Positions 44,310 to 53,417 are shown, counted from the stretch's first letter. The stretch: DNA of 64,000 bases from Mariniflexile maritimum (GCF_009746565.1 NZ_WRPN01000001.1:186001-250000), one strand, 5' to 3'. Notes: generated by a model not told the origin, from the letters alone. Numbers and translations are program-made.

Positions 44310-45722
44310 CTATTTTATCTTTTGAAACTGTTTACTGAACACCAAAAACAACACCCCACACAATAACCAGGTTGGTAAGGTTACAAACGATAGAAAAATT
44401 TCAAATTTCAACGAAATAGTATAAAACAATCCAAAGCTAATGGCCCAGGCCAATAATACCGACTTGTTGAATTTGATACCCGAATATTCGGCATAATTTT
44501 TTATGATACCATATTTTTTATGAAAGAAATGTTCAAATACGATTACAGCCCCAACGGGTGCTAAAACAAAGCCGTAAAAAGCAACAAAATCCAATAATTT
44601 CATAGCAAATGCAGGAAAAAGTCCGGCTACGGTAGCCACAGTGCCCGCTATAATGGTTACCCAAAATGTGGATAGTTTTGGTACAATGGCCTGAAATGCC
44701 AATCCTGCCCTGTAAATGGTGGGGTTGGCGGTAGTCCATCCTGCTAACACAACCACCAAGATACCAAAAACACCTATTGCATTAAAGGCCAAGGGCCCCG
44801 GTGCTACCGATGGTGCTTCGCCATTGGATAATAGGGCTTGTGCTTCGGGCGATTTTAAATACACAGCGTATAACAATGCTGCGGCTATCCACGCCATATA
44901 ATGCCCTACATACATTCCCGCAGCGGTGGTCCACCCAGAACTTGCCTTTTTTGCAAAACGGAAAACCGATAAGTCGGACATCCCAATGTGCATGGCTGCA
45001 TTTGCAAACCACGACCAAATAACAACATGCCAGAAGGTATATTTTATTTGCCCTGGAAAAGGCTCACCACCTTCGCCCCAAATGTTCCAAAAATCGGAAA
45101 AACTAGAAACGCCCAATTGATTTAAAGCTACGATGCCACAGGCCAAAAAGCCAATAACTATTACGGGCGACATCCAATTGGCGGCCTTGGAAACCATGTC
45201 GTAACCACGAGCCGCAATAATGGATATAACGGCACCAATAGCCAAAACTATTACGACCCAAGTAACGCCATTGGGCATGGTATCGGTTAATTTTGGCATG
45301 GGCATATCAAACGGAATGCCCACAGCGGTAGCCGAAACGGTTATCATGGAACCTGCTAAAAAACAGAACAGGATACCGTTTGCCAGATTATAGCCCGTTA
45401 CCAGGTTTTTGCCACATATTTTTTCAAGTTGGTAGTACAGCGTCAATCGGTTTTTTACGGCAATTTCAGCCGTTAGGAACCGCCATGAGAGTACTGCCAA
45501 TAGGTTTCCTAAAAGCAAACCAATTATTAAATCGAAGGCACTTACGCCAGCGGTTAAAAACAAGGGGCCTATTACAAATTCGGTACCAGCGGCATGCTCG
45601 CCGGCATACATACCTAAAAAGCTTTTCCAACTTTTTAATTTTGATGGTGGCACGGGGGTTCTTTCAAATTCGCCTCCCGCAATGTTCTCTATTACGTCTT
45701 CTTCTTGGTGGTATTGGGTCAT
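44310..45722 (-). CDS. NCS1-family (purine/cytosine permease-like) transporter
   Basis: 470 residues with about twelve TM helices. MYAGEHAAGTEFVIGPLFLT is the first helix region; RGYDMVSKAANWMSPVIVIG and ANPTIYRAGLAFQAIVPKLS are typical of the purine/cytosine permease family. NCS1 carriers normally move nucleobases, hydantoins or related compounds with Na+ or H+. Here it is the last gene of the rhamnose operon and the only transporter in it, so deoxy-sugar or other substrate transport is a reasonable guess. A 588-bp span from its start to the aldolase end includes a deleted aldA gene. Confidence 0.85.
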   Translation of the reverse strand: MTQYHQEEDVIENIAGGEFERTPVPPSKLKSWKSFLGMYAGEHAAGTEFVIGPLFLTAGVSAFDLIIGLLLGNLLAVLSWRFLTAEIAVKNRLTLYYQLEKICGKNLVTGYNLANGILFCFLAGSMITVSATAVGIPFDMPMPKLTDTMPNGVTWVVIVLAIGAVISIIAARGYDMVSKAANWMSPVIVIGFLACGIVALNQLGVSSFSDFWNIWGEGGEPFPGQIKYTFWHVVIWSWFANAAMHIGMSDLSVFRFAKKASSGWTTAAGMYVGHYMAWIAAALLYAVYLKSPEAQALLSNGEAPSVAPGPLAFNAIGVFGILVVVLAGWTTANPTIYRAGLAFQAIVPKLSTFWVTIIAGTVATVAGLFPAFAMKLLDFVAFYGFVLAPVGAVIVFEHFFHKKYGIIKNYAEYSGIKFNKSVLLAWAISFGLFYTISLKFEIFLSFVTLPTWLLCGVLFLVFSKQFQKIK

Positions 45723-45793
45723 GGTGGTTTTTTTAGTTTAGTTATTAATTGATTTTGTTTTTTAAGTGTTTAATTCATCAGTTTTTATTTATG

Positions 45794-45951
45794 TTAGTGT
45801 ATAACCCGTGTTTGAAGATATTCTTCCATTACGTGTTTGCCATTTACAACACCAATTAAAACCTAATAGTAAGGGTGGTTATAACTTCTATAACCGATGT
45901 TGCTGTTGAATTTACAAATTGGCCGTTAATGTATTGTTTATAATTTTTCAT
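45794..45951 (-). pseudogene. Remnant of an aldehyde dehydrogenase gene (aldA type) with its interior deleted
   Basis: ATG at 45951 starts MKNYKQYINGQFVNSTATSV then IEVI, the normal N-terminus of an NAD-dependent aldehyde dehydrogenase, before the frame runs into a stop at 45856. In another frame, right after it, the DNA encodes VNGKHVMEEYLQTRVIH and a stop at 45794-45796, the family's normal C-terminus (GKHG..EYLQT). Some 24 N-terminal and 17 C-terminal codons remain out of about 480, so roughly 1.3 kb is lost. The site lies between the aldolase and permease, where a lactaldehyde dehydrogenase would be expected. Confidence 0.85.
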
Positions 45952-45996
45952 TTGCTTAATTTAAAAGGTTTCTGTTATTTGAATGGTGCCAAAGTG

Positions 45997-47286
45997 TTAC
46001 GATAAAAACTTCTTCCTTAAATCCTCTACTTGGTCGTCGTTAATAGGCACCATGTCGCCTAAAGTGGTGCCCAACACAATGGATTTGGCGCTAAACTCTG
46101 CAACTTCCAGATAATCGAACGTTTGTAATAATTGGTTGCCGGTTATGATAACAGAATCATTTTCAATAATTAAAGCCGTAGTTGTGTTTTCGAAGATTTT
46201 TGAATTTGTGTTGGCCTTAAAATGGCTTCCGTAGGCAATAGAAGGGATATCTTGCAAAAATATCCAGCTTTCTGGGATGGTTCGCACGTTTAAATACGAT
46301 TTTGTAACCCCAAACGCCATAAGGTAAGGCGATTGCGTCATGATGATGGAGTTTACCTTGGGGTTGCGCTTATAGATTTCCTGATGGATCCAGGTGGCCC
46401 TACTGGGTATTTTGCCCTTTTCCCTTTTTCCATCTTTTATTTGCACAATATCCTCAACACCCATTTCCCAACGGCTTACATTGGTTGGTGTAATTAAAAA
46501 GTCGTTGTCTTTCCAACGCATGGAAACCGTGCCGTAAGAGCTAATCATTAAGCCTTGTTCGCAAGAACGTTGCACGATTTTGCATATAGCCAAGCGTTTT
46601 TCAACTTCATCGGGCAAATGCTCGGTAGTTTCCATTTCAGGAAGTAGGTGGGTTGATTGCGTTTCGAATTCAAAAATCTGCTCGTCGGTTAAATAGTTGG
46701 GCGTGCCAATTTGCGACCCGTATAAAATGGTGCGGGCACAAAGTTCCATCATTTCAAAGCGTTCAAAGGCATCGGTTAAATCGATGCCGCCCAAAACGGT
46801 GCCATGGTTTTCCATTATGATGGCCTTGTAGCCTTTTTTAAATTCCTTGGCAATTACCTTTCCTAATTTTTCACTTCCGGGCAATTCGTATTTGGCGTAG
46901 CCTATGGGGCCACATACATGTTTTGCTTGTGAAATGATGTTGGTATTGGGTATTTTTCTAACAATACTGAAAGATACCAAGGCAGGTGGGTGTGCGTGGA
47001 TAACCGATTTTATATCGGGGCGTTCTTCGTAAATGGCTTTGTGGAATGGGAACTCGGATGATGGTTTGTGTTTTCCTATAATGGTACCATCTTTTTTAAC
47101 GCACACAATATCACTGGCGCGCAGGGAACCTTTATCAACCGCTGATGGGGTCACCCAAATATCGCCATTTTCATCAATAATGGAAATGTTTCCACCCGAA
47201 GTGGTGGTCATGCCGCGTTTGTAAATACGACTGATAATGCGGGTAATTTGGTCTCTTGGGTGTTCTAATTTAATGTTTTTTGACAT
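45997..47286 (-). CDS. Double-domain class II aldolase/adducin protein with an inactive second domain
   Basis: 429 residues made of two related domains. Domain 1 (about 1-205) has TTSGGNIS, SSEFPFHKAIYE, the zinc HAHPPA (near 98) and ENHGTVLGG (near 160), the residues that bind metal and phosphate in L-fuculose-phosphate aldolase. Domain 2 (about 220-429) repeats the fold (MISSYGTVSMRW, ATWIHQEIYK) but reads IIMTQSPYLMAF where domain 1 has HAHPPA and lacks NHG, so it cannot bind the metal. Expected reaction: cleavage of a ketose 1-phosphate to DHAP and lactaldehyde. Third function in the rhamnose operon. Confidence 0.85.
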   Translation of the reverse strand: MSKNIKLEHPRDQITRIISRIYKRGMTTTSGGNISIIDENGDIWVTPSAVDKGSLRASDIVCVKKDGTIIGKHKPSSEFPFHKAIYEERPDIKSVIHAHPPALVSFSIVRKIPNTNIISQAKHVCGPIGYAKYELPGSEKLGKVIAKEFKKGYKAIIMENHGTVLGGIDLTDAFERFEMMELCARTILYGSQIGTPNYLTDEQIFEFETQSTHLLPEMETTEHLPDEVEKRLAICKIVQRSCEQGLMISSYGTVSMRWKDNDFLITPTNVSRWEMGVEDIVQIKDGKREKGKIPSRATWIHQEIYKRNPKVNSIIMTQSPYLMAFGVTKSYLNVRTIPESWIFLQDIPSIAYGSHFKANTNSKIFENTTTALIIENDSVIITGNQLLQTFDYLEVAEFSAKSIVLGTTLGDMVPINDDQVEDLRKKFLS

Positions 47287-47365
47287 TTTGTATAATTTAA
47301 AATATCAGTTTTAGGAAATCAATAAGAAGCGTGTTTTAAGAACGACGGTTCTTATTAAAATGTAT

Positions 47366-48721
47366 TTAACTGATGATGAATGGAACATGTTTTTTTAATG
47401 AATAGTTCTTTTTAAGGAATTTTGAGTTTAATTTTTTATCGGATATTGAAATGGCGGCACCTAGGGCAGAACCCAACGAAGCATCGGTAGTGCTTAATTT
47501 TTTATCCCTAAAATGATGTGATAATAGTTTGATGAACAGGTCGTTATTGCTAAATCCACCGTCAATATAAATTCTTTTAATAGCATCTTCACCAATGGCA
47601 TTTTTAATGCTTTTTAGTTGAAGCAGGACTAATTCGGTCATCAGTTGGTGGTAGGCATCTTCAAATTTGGTGTACGGAATTTTTGTTTCAGCCGGCATGT
47701 TTTCATCTGAAACACTTTCCCATTTAAACATGTATTCAAAATTCTTGTTGATTTTTAAATAGGTAGCGTAATCAAATTTCACATGGCGGTGATAATCTTC
47801 TGAAACACCAAAAAAGGCATGCAATTTATTAACCTGAATTTTGTACTCGTTGCCTAAAAACAAACGGGTTGCCTTAACCGGTTTTCCGTTGATGCGCATA
47901 TAGTTGATGGCGTTTTCTGAAATGGGATGTTCGGTAAACGGGTTAAGCGTAATGCTCCACGTACCTGTTGAAACCAAGACGAATTTCTTTTTGATACTTC
48001 GCACGTAGGGCAACAAGGCCGCCGAACTATCGTGTATGCCCACGCCAATTTTGATGCGCTTGCCGTTATAGTTCATGTTGATACTGGTTTCGGTGGAAAC
48101 GATGGGGGGCAAAATGGCGTTGATGTGTTCTTTATAAACCCAGTCGTGGTAATCTTTTTTGGTATAGTCCCAAAGTGCGGTGTGGCAACCAATGCTGGTA
48201 AATTCGCTTAACGGAATGCCCGTAAAAACATAACTGAGGTATTGGGGCAAGTGCAGGGCGTATTTTATCTTGCCATAAACTTCGGGTTTACGATGCTTTA
48301 GCCAATAGAGCTGCATGCCCGAATTTAGCATGCTTAAATCGTAGCAGCCTATGGTTTTAAGGAATTCATCCTTGGGGCCATAAGCGTCCAAAAACTCGGT
48401 TATTAAATTCTCATCCAGCGGTTTGGTGTAATTGTAAAGTGGGGTAAGTACCTTGCCATGTGCGTCTATATGCACAAAACTGGCGCCGTAGGTTGAAAAG
48501 TTAATGGCTTCCACGTTATATTCCGAGGCTTCCAAAATGCGGTTGAAAACCTCTTTGAGCCATTTTTGTAATGCGGGCAGGTTTTCGGTAGGGTGGCCAT
48601 CTTCATCTTCTATTTCATCAAAAATGATGTATTCTTTATACACTTCCTTAAAATTCTCATCGAATAGAAAGAATTTCTTATTGGTTTTGCCAATATCAAA
48701 AACGGCGGTTACATTTAACAT
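47366..48721 (-). CDS. rhaB: FGGY-family sugar kinase, probable rhamnulokinase
   Basis: About 451 residues. The N-terminal phosphate loop is VFDIGKTNKKFFLF (D9, G11, T13), and the second lobe has GVGIHDSSAALLP, STGTWSITLNPF and RIYIDGGFSNNDLFIKL, as in FGGY kinases. Gene order with RhaI and RhaEW makes L-rhamnulose the likely substrate; a fuculokinase role cannot be ruled out because of the class II aldolase next door. The frame opens at 48739, but that ATG lies in a repeat hairpin, and 48721 (MLNVTAVFDIG) is the usual start. Confidence 0.88.
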   Translation of the reverse strand: MLNVTAVFDIGKTNKKFFLFDENFKEVYKEYIIFDEIEDEDGHPTENLPALQKWLKEVFNRILEASEYNVEAINFSTYGASFVHIDAHGKVLTPLYNYTKPLDENLITEFLDAYGPKDEFLKTIGCYDLSMLNSGMQLYWLKHRKPEVYGKIKYALHLPQYLSYVFTGIPLSEFTSIGCHTALWDYTKKDYHDWVYKEHINAILPPIVSTETSINMNYNGKRIKIGVGIHDSSAALLPYVRSIKKKFVLVSTGTWSITLNPFTEHPISENAINYMRINGKPVKATRLFLGNEYKIQVNKLHAFFGVSEDYHRHVKFDYATYLKINKNFEYMFKWESVSDENMPAETKIPYTKFEDAYHQLMTELVLLQLKSIKNAIGEDAIKRIYIDGGFSNNDLFIKLLSHHFRDKKLSTTDASLGSALGAAISISDKKLNSKFLKKNYSLKKHVPFIIS

Positions 48722-48738
48722 GGTTATTGAGTTACTCA

Positions 48739-48785
48739 TTATTAAGTTATTGGGACTTTAAAATGGTGCCTCAATAACTTAATAA
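48739..48785. repeat. 14-bp perfect inverted repeat between rhaI and rhaB
   Basis: TTATTAAGTTATTG (48739-48752) and CAATAACTTAATAA (48772-48785) pair perfectly around 19 nt. There is no G+C core or T-tract. The same TTATTAAGTTATTGG word recurs in both repeat arrays. Confidence 0.75.
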
Positions 48786-48808
48786 CTGTTGAAATTCATT
48801 TTTTTAAT

Positions 48809-50089
48809 TTACAATCCTGTTGCAACGGTATTTTTGCCGCGTTCCTTAATCAATTGGTTACGAACATCCAGTGCGCGATACGCTTGGATAGGGCTTAACG
48901 CACCGCCTTTGTCCAAACGGGCTTGCGCCAATAAGGGGCGCACATCGGTTCTGTAAGCATCCTGTAAAAGCTCTTGGCATGTTACCACATCGTTTTCAAG
49001 TTGTGCTGTTTTTAGTGCTTTTTGATCTACTAAAAGGGCCTTGGCATAGGCTTCCTGAATGGCTTCAAGCGATTGGATTAAATCTTCAAGCGGGTCTTTT
49101 ACATTGTGGCTCGCATCGATCATCCACGCTAAATCGGGGTTTTGCGGGTTGTTTTGCATGCCATAAACCAATTCATTAAATATAAGGAATAGGGCATAAG
49201 GCTTGATACTTCCCACGGTTAAATCGTCGTCGCCATATTTGCTATCGTTAAAGTGGAAACCGCCCAATTTGCCTTTTAGCATTAAGATAGAAACAATTTG
49301 CTCGATATTGCTGTTGGGCAAATGATGGCCTAAATCGACCAGGGAAAACGCTTTTTCGCCGCAGGCATTGGCCAACATAAACGAGGTGCCCCAATCTTGA
49401 ATAACGGTGCTGTAAAAGTTGGGCTCGTAAGGTTTGTACTCTATAAGCATGCTCCAATCACTTGGAAGGCCTTTGTAAATAGCCTTTAAGCTGTTTTCGG
49501 TATGCTGAAGTGCGGTTTGGAAGTTGTTCTGCCCGGGGAAGCAGGAACCATCTGCCAACCAAACGGTCAAGCTTTTGGAACCTAATTGATTCCCGATATT
49601 GATAACATCCAAGTTATGCTGAATAGCTTGCTGCCTAACGGCTTCATTGGTGTTGCTTAAAGAACCATATTTATAGCTTTCCTGAGCGTTTTTTTGGTCT
49701 TGGAAGGTGTTGGAGTTCACGGCATCAAATTTAATATTTAAACCCGATGCCAATTCTTTCACAGCTTTATAATCTTGTGGAATGTCCCACGGAATATGAA
49801 GTGAAACCGCGCCGGCCGTTTGCGTAAGGCTATGGATAAGGCCCACATCCTGTATTTTTTGCTCTAAACTGGAAGGTTCGCCATAAAACGAAAAACGCCC
49901 AAAGCGTGTGCCTCCGGCGCCTAATGCCCAACTGGGGATGGCCACTTGAAAGTCTTGTATTTTTTTGATGACCGCTTCAACGTTAACACCTTTGTTGGTG
50001 AGGCTATTGGTTAGGAAATCGATGTGTTCCTGATGCGATTTCAGCGCTTTTTTATTGGCGTCCTGAATGTGGTGCTGTTCTATTTTCAT
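48809..50089 (-). CDS. rhaI: L-rhamnose isomerase, RhaI type
   Basis: 426-residue TIM-barrel sugar isomerase converting L-rhamnose to L-rhamnulose. Marks: WALGAGGTRFGRF, HIPWDIPQDYKAV, WLADGSCFPGQNNF, IEYKPYEPNFYSTVIQDWGT, LVDLGHHLPNSNIEQIV and KLGGFHFNDSKYGDDDLTVG. The E, D, H and D residues in the last blocks bind the metals. It is the RhaI form known from Pseudomonas and several Bacteroidota rather than E. coli RhaA. It is the second gene of the operon, 138 bp after RhaEW. Confidence 0.9.
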   Translation of the reverse strand: MKIEQHHIQDANKKALKSHQEHIDFLTNSLTNKGVNVEAVIKKIQDFQVAIPSWALGAGGTRFGRFSFYGEPSSLEQKIQDVGLIHSLTQTAGAVSLHIPWDIPQDYKAVKELASGLNIKFDAVNSNTFQDQKNAQESYKYGSLSNTNEAVRQQAIQHNLDVINIGNQLGSKSLTVWLADGSCFPGQNNFQTALQHTENSLKAIYKGLPSDWSMLIEYKPYEPNFYSTVIQDWGTSFMLANACGEKAFSLVDLGHHLPNSNIEQIVSILMLKGKLGGFHFNDSKYGDDDLTVGSIKPYALFLIFNELVYGMQNNPQNPDLAWMIDASHNVKDPLEDLIQSLEAIQEAYAKALLVDQKALKTAQLENDVVTCQELLQDAYRTDVRPLLAQARLDKGGALSPIQAYRALDVRNQLIKERGKNTVATGL

Positions 50090-50227
50090 CTATATATGCT
50101 TATTGTTTTTTATGGTTAGGAGGCTGCTTCTTTGTATTTTGTTTTTTCCTTTAAAAAAACTCCCATATATAATTTAATATGCTATGGAAGTTTTTAAACA
50201 AACTAACTTAAAACTAACTCAAAATTT

Positions 50228-52333
50228 TTATCTAACAAATGCGTTTGCCATACCGCCATCAACATTGATGATGTTTCCTGTTGATTTATCCAAAATGCCC
50301 ACAAAGGTAAACACGCCATTGGCAATATCGGCAGGGGTGATAATTTCGTTCAATAAATTGCGTTTTGCGTAAAAGGCAGGCAATTCCTCAACGGTAATGC
50401 CGTTAGCCTTGGCGCGTCCTTCGGCCCAGGCGCCTTCCCAAATTTTACTGCCCACTATTACGCCGTCGGGGTTTATGGTGTTTACGCGAACTTTGTCTTT
50501 TGCCAATTCCGCAGCCAATAAACGCACCATGTGCTGTTGTGCCGCTTTGGCAGTGCCATACGCCACATTGTTGGGGCCTGCAACCAAGCCGTTTTTACTG
50601 GCTATGGATATAAAATCGCCACCCAAACCTTGTTGGCGTGCTATGGCAGCAAATTGTTTGGCCAGGTCAAATTGCCCTTTTACCAAAATGTTCTGTAAAA
50701 TATTCCAATCTTTATCGGTGGTATCTTCCAGTGCTTTCGATATGGCTAAACCGGCACTGTGCACCACTATATCAACGCCTCCAAATTCCAAGCAGGCCTT
50801 TTTATAAGCAGCAGCAATAGAATCGGTATCGGTAACATCGCAAACGGCATAAGTTGATACATCACGCTTATATGTGGCATGGGCATCTATCAGGCTTTGT
50901 TCGTTAATATCGGTTAGTACCACTACGACACCTTCCGCAGCCAGTTTATCGGCAATGGCCTTCCCAATGCCACCACCAGCACCGGTAACCAAGGCTACTT
51001 TGCGCGACAATGGTTTTTCTTTGGGCATTCTGGATAGTTTAGCTTCCTCCAGTAACCAATATTCTATATCAAAAGCTTCTTGCCGTGGTAAGGATGTGTA
51101 GGATGTAATGGCCTCTGCACCGCGCATCACGTTTATAGCGTTGATGTAAAACTCGCTGGCAACACGGGTGGTTTGTTTATCTTTTGAAAAACTAAACATG
51201 CCAACACCTGGGTAAATAATAATTACTGGGTTTGGGTCGCGCATGGCAGGACTGTTGCTTTTTTTACAGGTGTTGTAATAATCGGCGTATTCTTTTCTGT
51301 ATTGTTCAAAAGCGGGCTCTAGTTTTGCTAAAACGGCTTTTGAATCTTCTAAATTTTCATTGGCATCTAGGGTAAGTACCAAAGGTTGGATTTTAGTGCG
51401 TAAAAAGTGGTCTGGACACGAGGTTCCCAAAGGTGCCAATCGTGCCAAATCGTTGCTGTTTATAAATTCCAAAACCACATCATCATCCGAGAAATGCCCA
51501 ATCATCCTGTTTTCCGAAGAACATAAACCTCTCAACAAAGGCATCAGTTGTGCTGCTTTTTCCAATCGCGCTTCCTTGGGAAGACTTTGTGTTTTTTGGC
51601 CGCCAAAAACGCTTCCTTTTTCCTTTATTTTCTTTTCAATGTATTCCGAAGCCATTTCAATCACTTCCAAACTGTTCATATAACAGTCGTACGATGTATC
51701 GCCCCAGGTGAACAGGCCGTGGCTTCCCAAAACAATACCGCGAATACCTGGGTTGTCTGCCAAACATTTTTCAAGTTGCAAGCCTAAATCAAACCCCGGA
51801 CGTTGCCAAGGCACCCACCCCATGGTGTCGCCCCAAATTTCCTTGGTTACTTGTTCGCTGTCTTTTGCAGCAGCTACGGCAATAAGGGCGTCGGGGTGCA
51901 AATGGTCAATATGCGCAAACGGCAAAAGGCCGTGAAGTGGCGTATCAATAGAGGGCGCTTTACTGTCCAAATCATAAATACAATGGTTAAAAAGCCCCAC
52001 CATGCGGTCTTCATCGGCTAAACCACCATACACATTTTTTAAATCGCGTAGTCTTCCTGTATATAAACCAGCTATACCAGAACGGGTTAAGGTGCCTATA
52101 TCGCCTCCAGAACCCTTTACCCACATCACTTCAACCTTTTCGTTGGTTAGGGGGTCTTTTTCAATGGTTTTGCAACTGGTATTGCCACCGCCATAATTGG
52201 TAATTCTTAAATCGGCTCCTAGTATGTTCGAACGGTATAAAAACAAGGCCACTTGGTCGTTACCCAAGGCTTCGGCCTTCGTTTCATCCCAAAGATAATC
52301 TACGTGTTTAAATGTTTTCTGTGTTGTATTCAT
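50228..52333 (-). CDS. rhaEW: RhaEW: bifunctional rhamnulose-1-phosphate aldolase / lactaldehyde dehydrogenase
   Basis: 701 residues. The N-terminal class II aldolase domain (about 1-430) has RITNYGGGNTSCK, AHIDHLHPDALI (metal histidines, about 138-146) and LGSHGLFTWG. The C-terminal short-chain dehydrogenase domain (about 435-701) has VTGAGGGIGKAIAD for NAD, and IASKNGLVAGPNNVAYGTAK with the S, Y and K catalytic residues. Family knowledge: RhaE splits rhamnulose 1-phosphate to DHAP and L-lactaldehyde, and RhaW oxidises the latter to L-lactate. It is the first gene of the leftward unit, starting beside a divergent operator region. Confidence 0.93.
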   Translation of the reverse strand: MNTTQKTFKHVDYLWDETKAEALGNDQVALFLYRSNILGADLRITNYGGGNTSCKTIEKDPLTNEKVEVMWVKGSGGDIGTLTRSGIAGLYTGRLRDLKNVYGGLADEDRMVGLFNHCIYDLDSKAPSIDTPLHGLLPFAHIDHLHPDALIAVAAAKDSEQVTKEIWGDTMGWVPWQRPGFDLGLQLEKCLADNPGIRGIVLGSHGLFTWGDTSYDCYMNSLEVIEMASEYIEKKIKEKGSVFGGQKTQSLPKEARLEKAAQLMPLLRGLCSSENRMIGHFSDDDVVLEFINSNDLARLAPLGTSCPDHFLRTKIQPLVLTLDANENLEDSKAVLAKLEPAFEQYRKEYADYYNTCKKSNSPAMRDPNPVIIIYPGVGMFSFSKDKQTTRVASEFYINAINVMRGAEAITSYTSLPRQEAFDIEYWLLEEAKLSRMPKEKPLSRKVALVTGAGGGIGKAIADKLAAEGVVVVLTDINEQSLIDAHATYKRDVSTYAVCDVTDTDSIAAAYKKACLEFGGVDIVVHSAGLAISKALEDTTDKDWNILQNILVKGQFDLAKQFAAIARQQGLGGDFISIASKNGLVAGPNNVAYGTAKAAQQHMVRLLAAELAKDKVRVNTINPDGVIVGSKIWEGAWAEGRAKANGITVEELPAFYAKRNLLNEIITPADIANGVFTFVGILDKSTGNIINVDGGMANAFVR

Positions 52334-52357
52334 TTTAAATATTAAATTTTATTGTAG

Positions 52358-52557
52358 CGAAATTAATTATTTATCCATGGCTTTCTATCCTGTACTGTAC
52401 TGCAATTTAATTAAAAATAAAAAAAACTTTTAAATAAGGACTGCTACCGAAAATCTTTATGGGCTATAAATCAATAAAATAAACAAGCTTACCCCACGAA
52501 ATTTAAAAATAGCAGTACAGTACAGGGCAGTTTTACTATAAGTTATGTGTAAATTTG
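52358..52557. promoter_or_regulatory. Symmetric divergent promoter-operator region between rhaEW and lldE
   Basis: The 346-bp gap holds two perfect 15-bp inverted copies: CCTGTACTGTACTGC (52389-52403) and its complement GCAGTACAGTACAGG (52512-52526). Each lies exactly 23 nt upstream of a -7 box: TAATTTCG (52365-52358, minus, one mismatch) for rhaEW and TAAATTTG (52550-52557) for lldE. Each copy also has an internal direct repeat TGTACTGTAC. Such placement suggests one regulator acting on both units, probably as an activator upstream of -33. No regulator gene is in the window. Confidence 0.72.
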
Positions 52558-52679
52558 CTATTTTATACAGAAAGATGTAACCGGCAATTTGCAGGACACT
52601 TTCCAAAATAATACTGGAATAAGTTGTTTTTGCTATAACGTAAAACCCTTTTTTAACCAGTCTCTTAAACCATTAACAG

Positions 52680-53417
52680 ATGAAAGTAGGTTTATTTATA
52701 CCTTGTTATATCAATCAATTATATCCGCAGGTAGGCATTGCCACGTTAGAGCTTTTAGAAAAACTGGGCGTTGAGGTGGTATATCCCATGGGGCAAACCT
52801 GTTGCGGACAACCCTTGGGCAATTCGGGTTACGAGGCCGATTCCAAAGGTGCTTGCCAACTGTTTGTTGAGCATTTTAAGGAATTCGATTATATTGTAGG
52901 CCCTTCGGGAAGTTGCGTGTACCACGTACAAAAACATTTCGATATTTTAGAACAAACCGAGGCCGTAAAACGGGTAAGGAGCAATATTTACGAGTTGTGT
53001 CAGTTTATCTACAACGTTTTGGGCAGAACCGATGTAGGCGCATCTTTCCCATACAAAGTGGGCATCCATAAAAGTTGCCACGGCCTGCGCGGTTTGCGTT
53101 TAGGTTCTTGTTCCGAGCGTATGGACCCGTATTTTTCAACCGAAGAAAACTTATTGAAAGCCGTTAAGGGCATCCAGTTACAAACCCTTAACAGGGTAGA
53201 TGAATGTTGCGGTTTTGGCGGAACCTTCTCGGTTTTTGAGGAAGCCATTTCCGTAAAAATGGGCAACGATCGTATTCAAGACCATTTGGATAGCGATGTA
53301 GAAGTCATTACAGGGGCCGACCACTCCTGTTTGATGCATTTGGAAGGCCTGATAAACCGAAACAAACAACCATTACGGGTTATGCACATAGCCGAAATTT
53401 TAAATAGCAGCATTTAA
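52680..53417 (+). CDS. lldE: L-lactate oxidation complex subunit LldE/LutA
   Basis: 245 residues with two CCG domains, the heterodisulphide-reductase-like Fe-S type: FIPCYINQLYPQ, TCCGQPLGNSGYEAD (near 40), then KVGIHKSCHGLRGLRLGSCS and ECCGFGGTFSVFEEAISVKM (near 178). LutABC/LldEFG proteins oxidise L-lactate to pyruvate at the membrane-facing cytoplasm. It is the first gene of a rightward unit and divergent from the rhamnose genes, whose pathway gives L-lactate. lldF begins 2 bp later. Confidence 0.93.
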   Translation: MKVGLFIPCYINQLYPQVGIATLELLEKLGVEVVYPMGQTCCGQPLGNSGYEADSKGACQLFVEHFKEFDYIVGPSGSCVYHVQKHFDILEQTEAVKRVRSNIYELCQFIYNVLGRTDVGASFPYKVGIHKSCHGLRGLRLGSCSERMDPYFSTEENLLKAVKGIQLQTLNRVDECCGFGGTFSVFEEAISVKMGNDRIQDHLDSDVEVITGADHSCLMHLEGLINRNKQPLRVMHIAEILNSSI

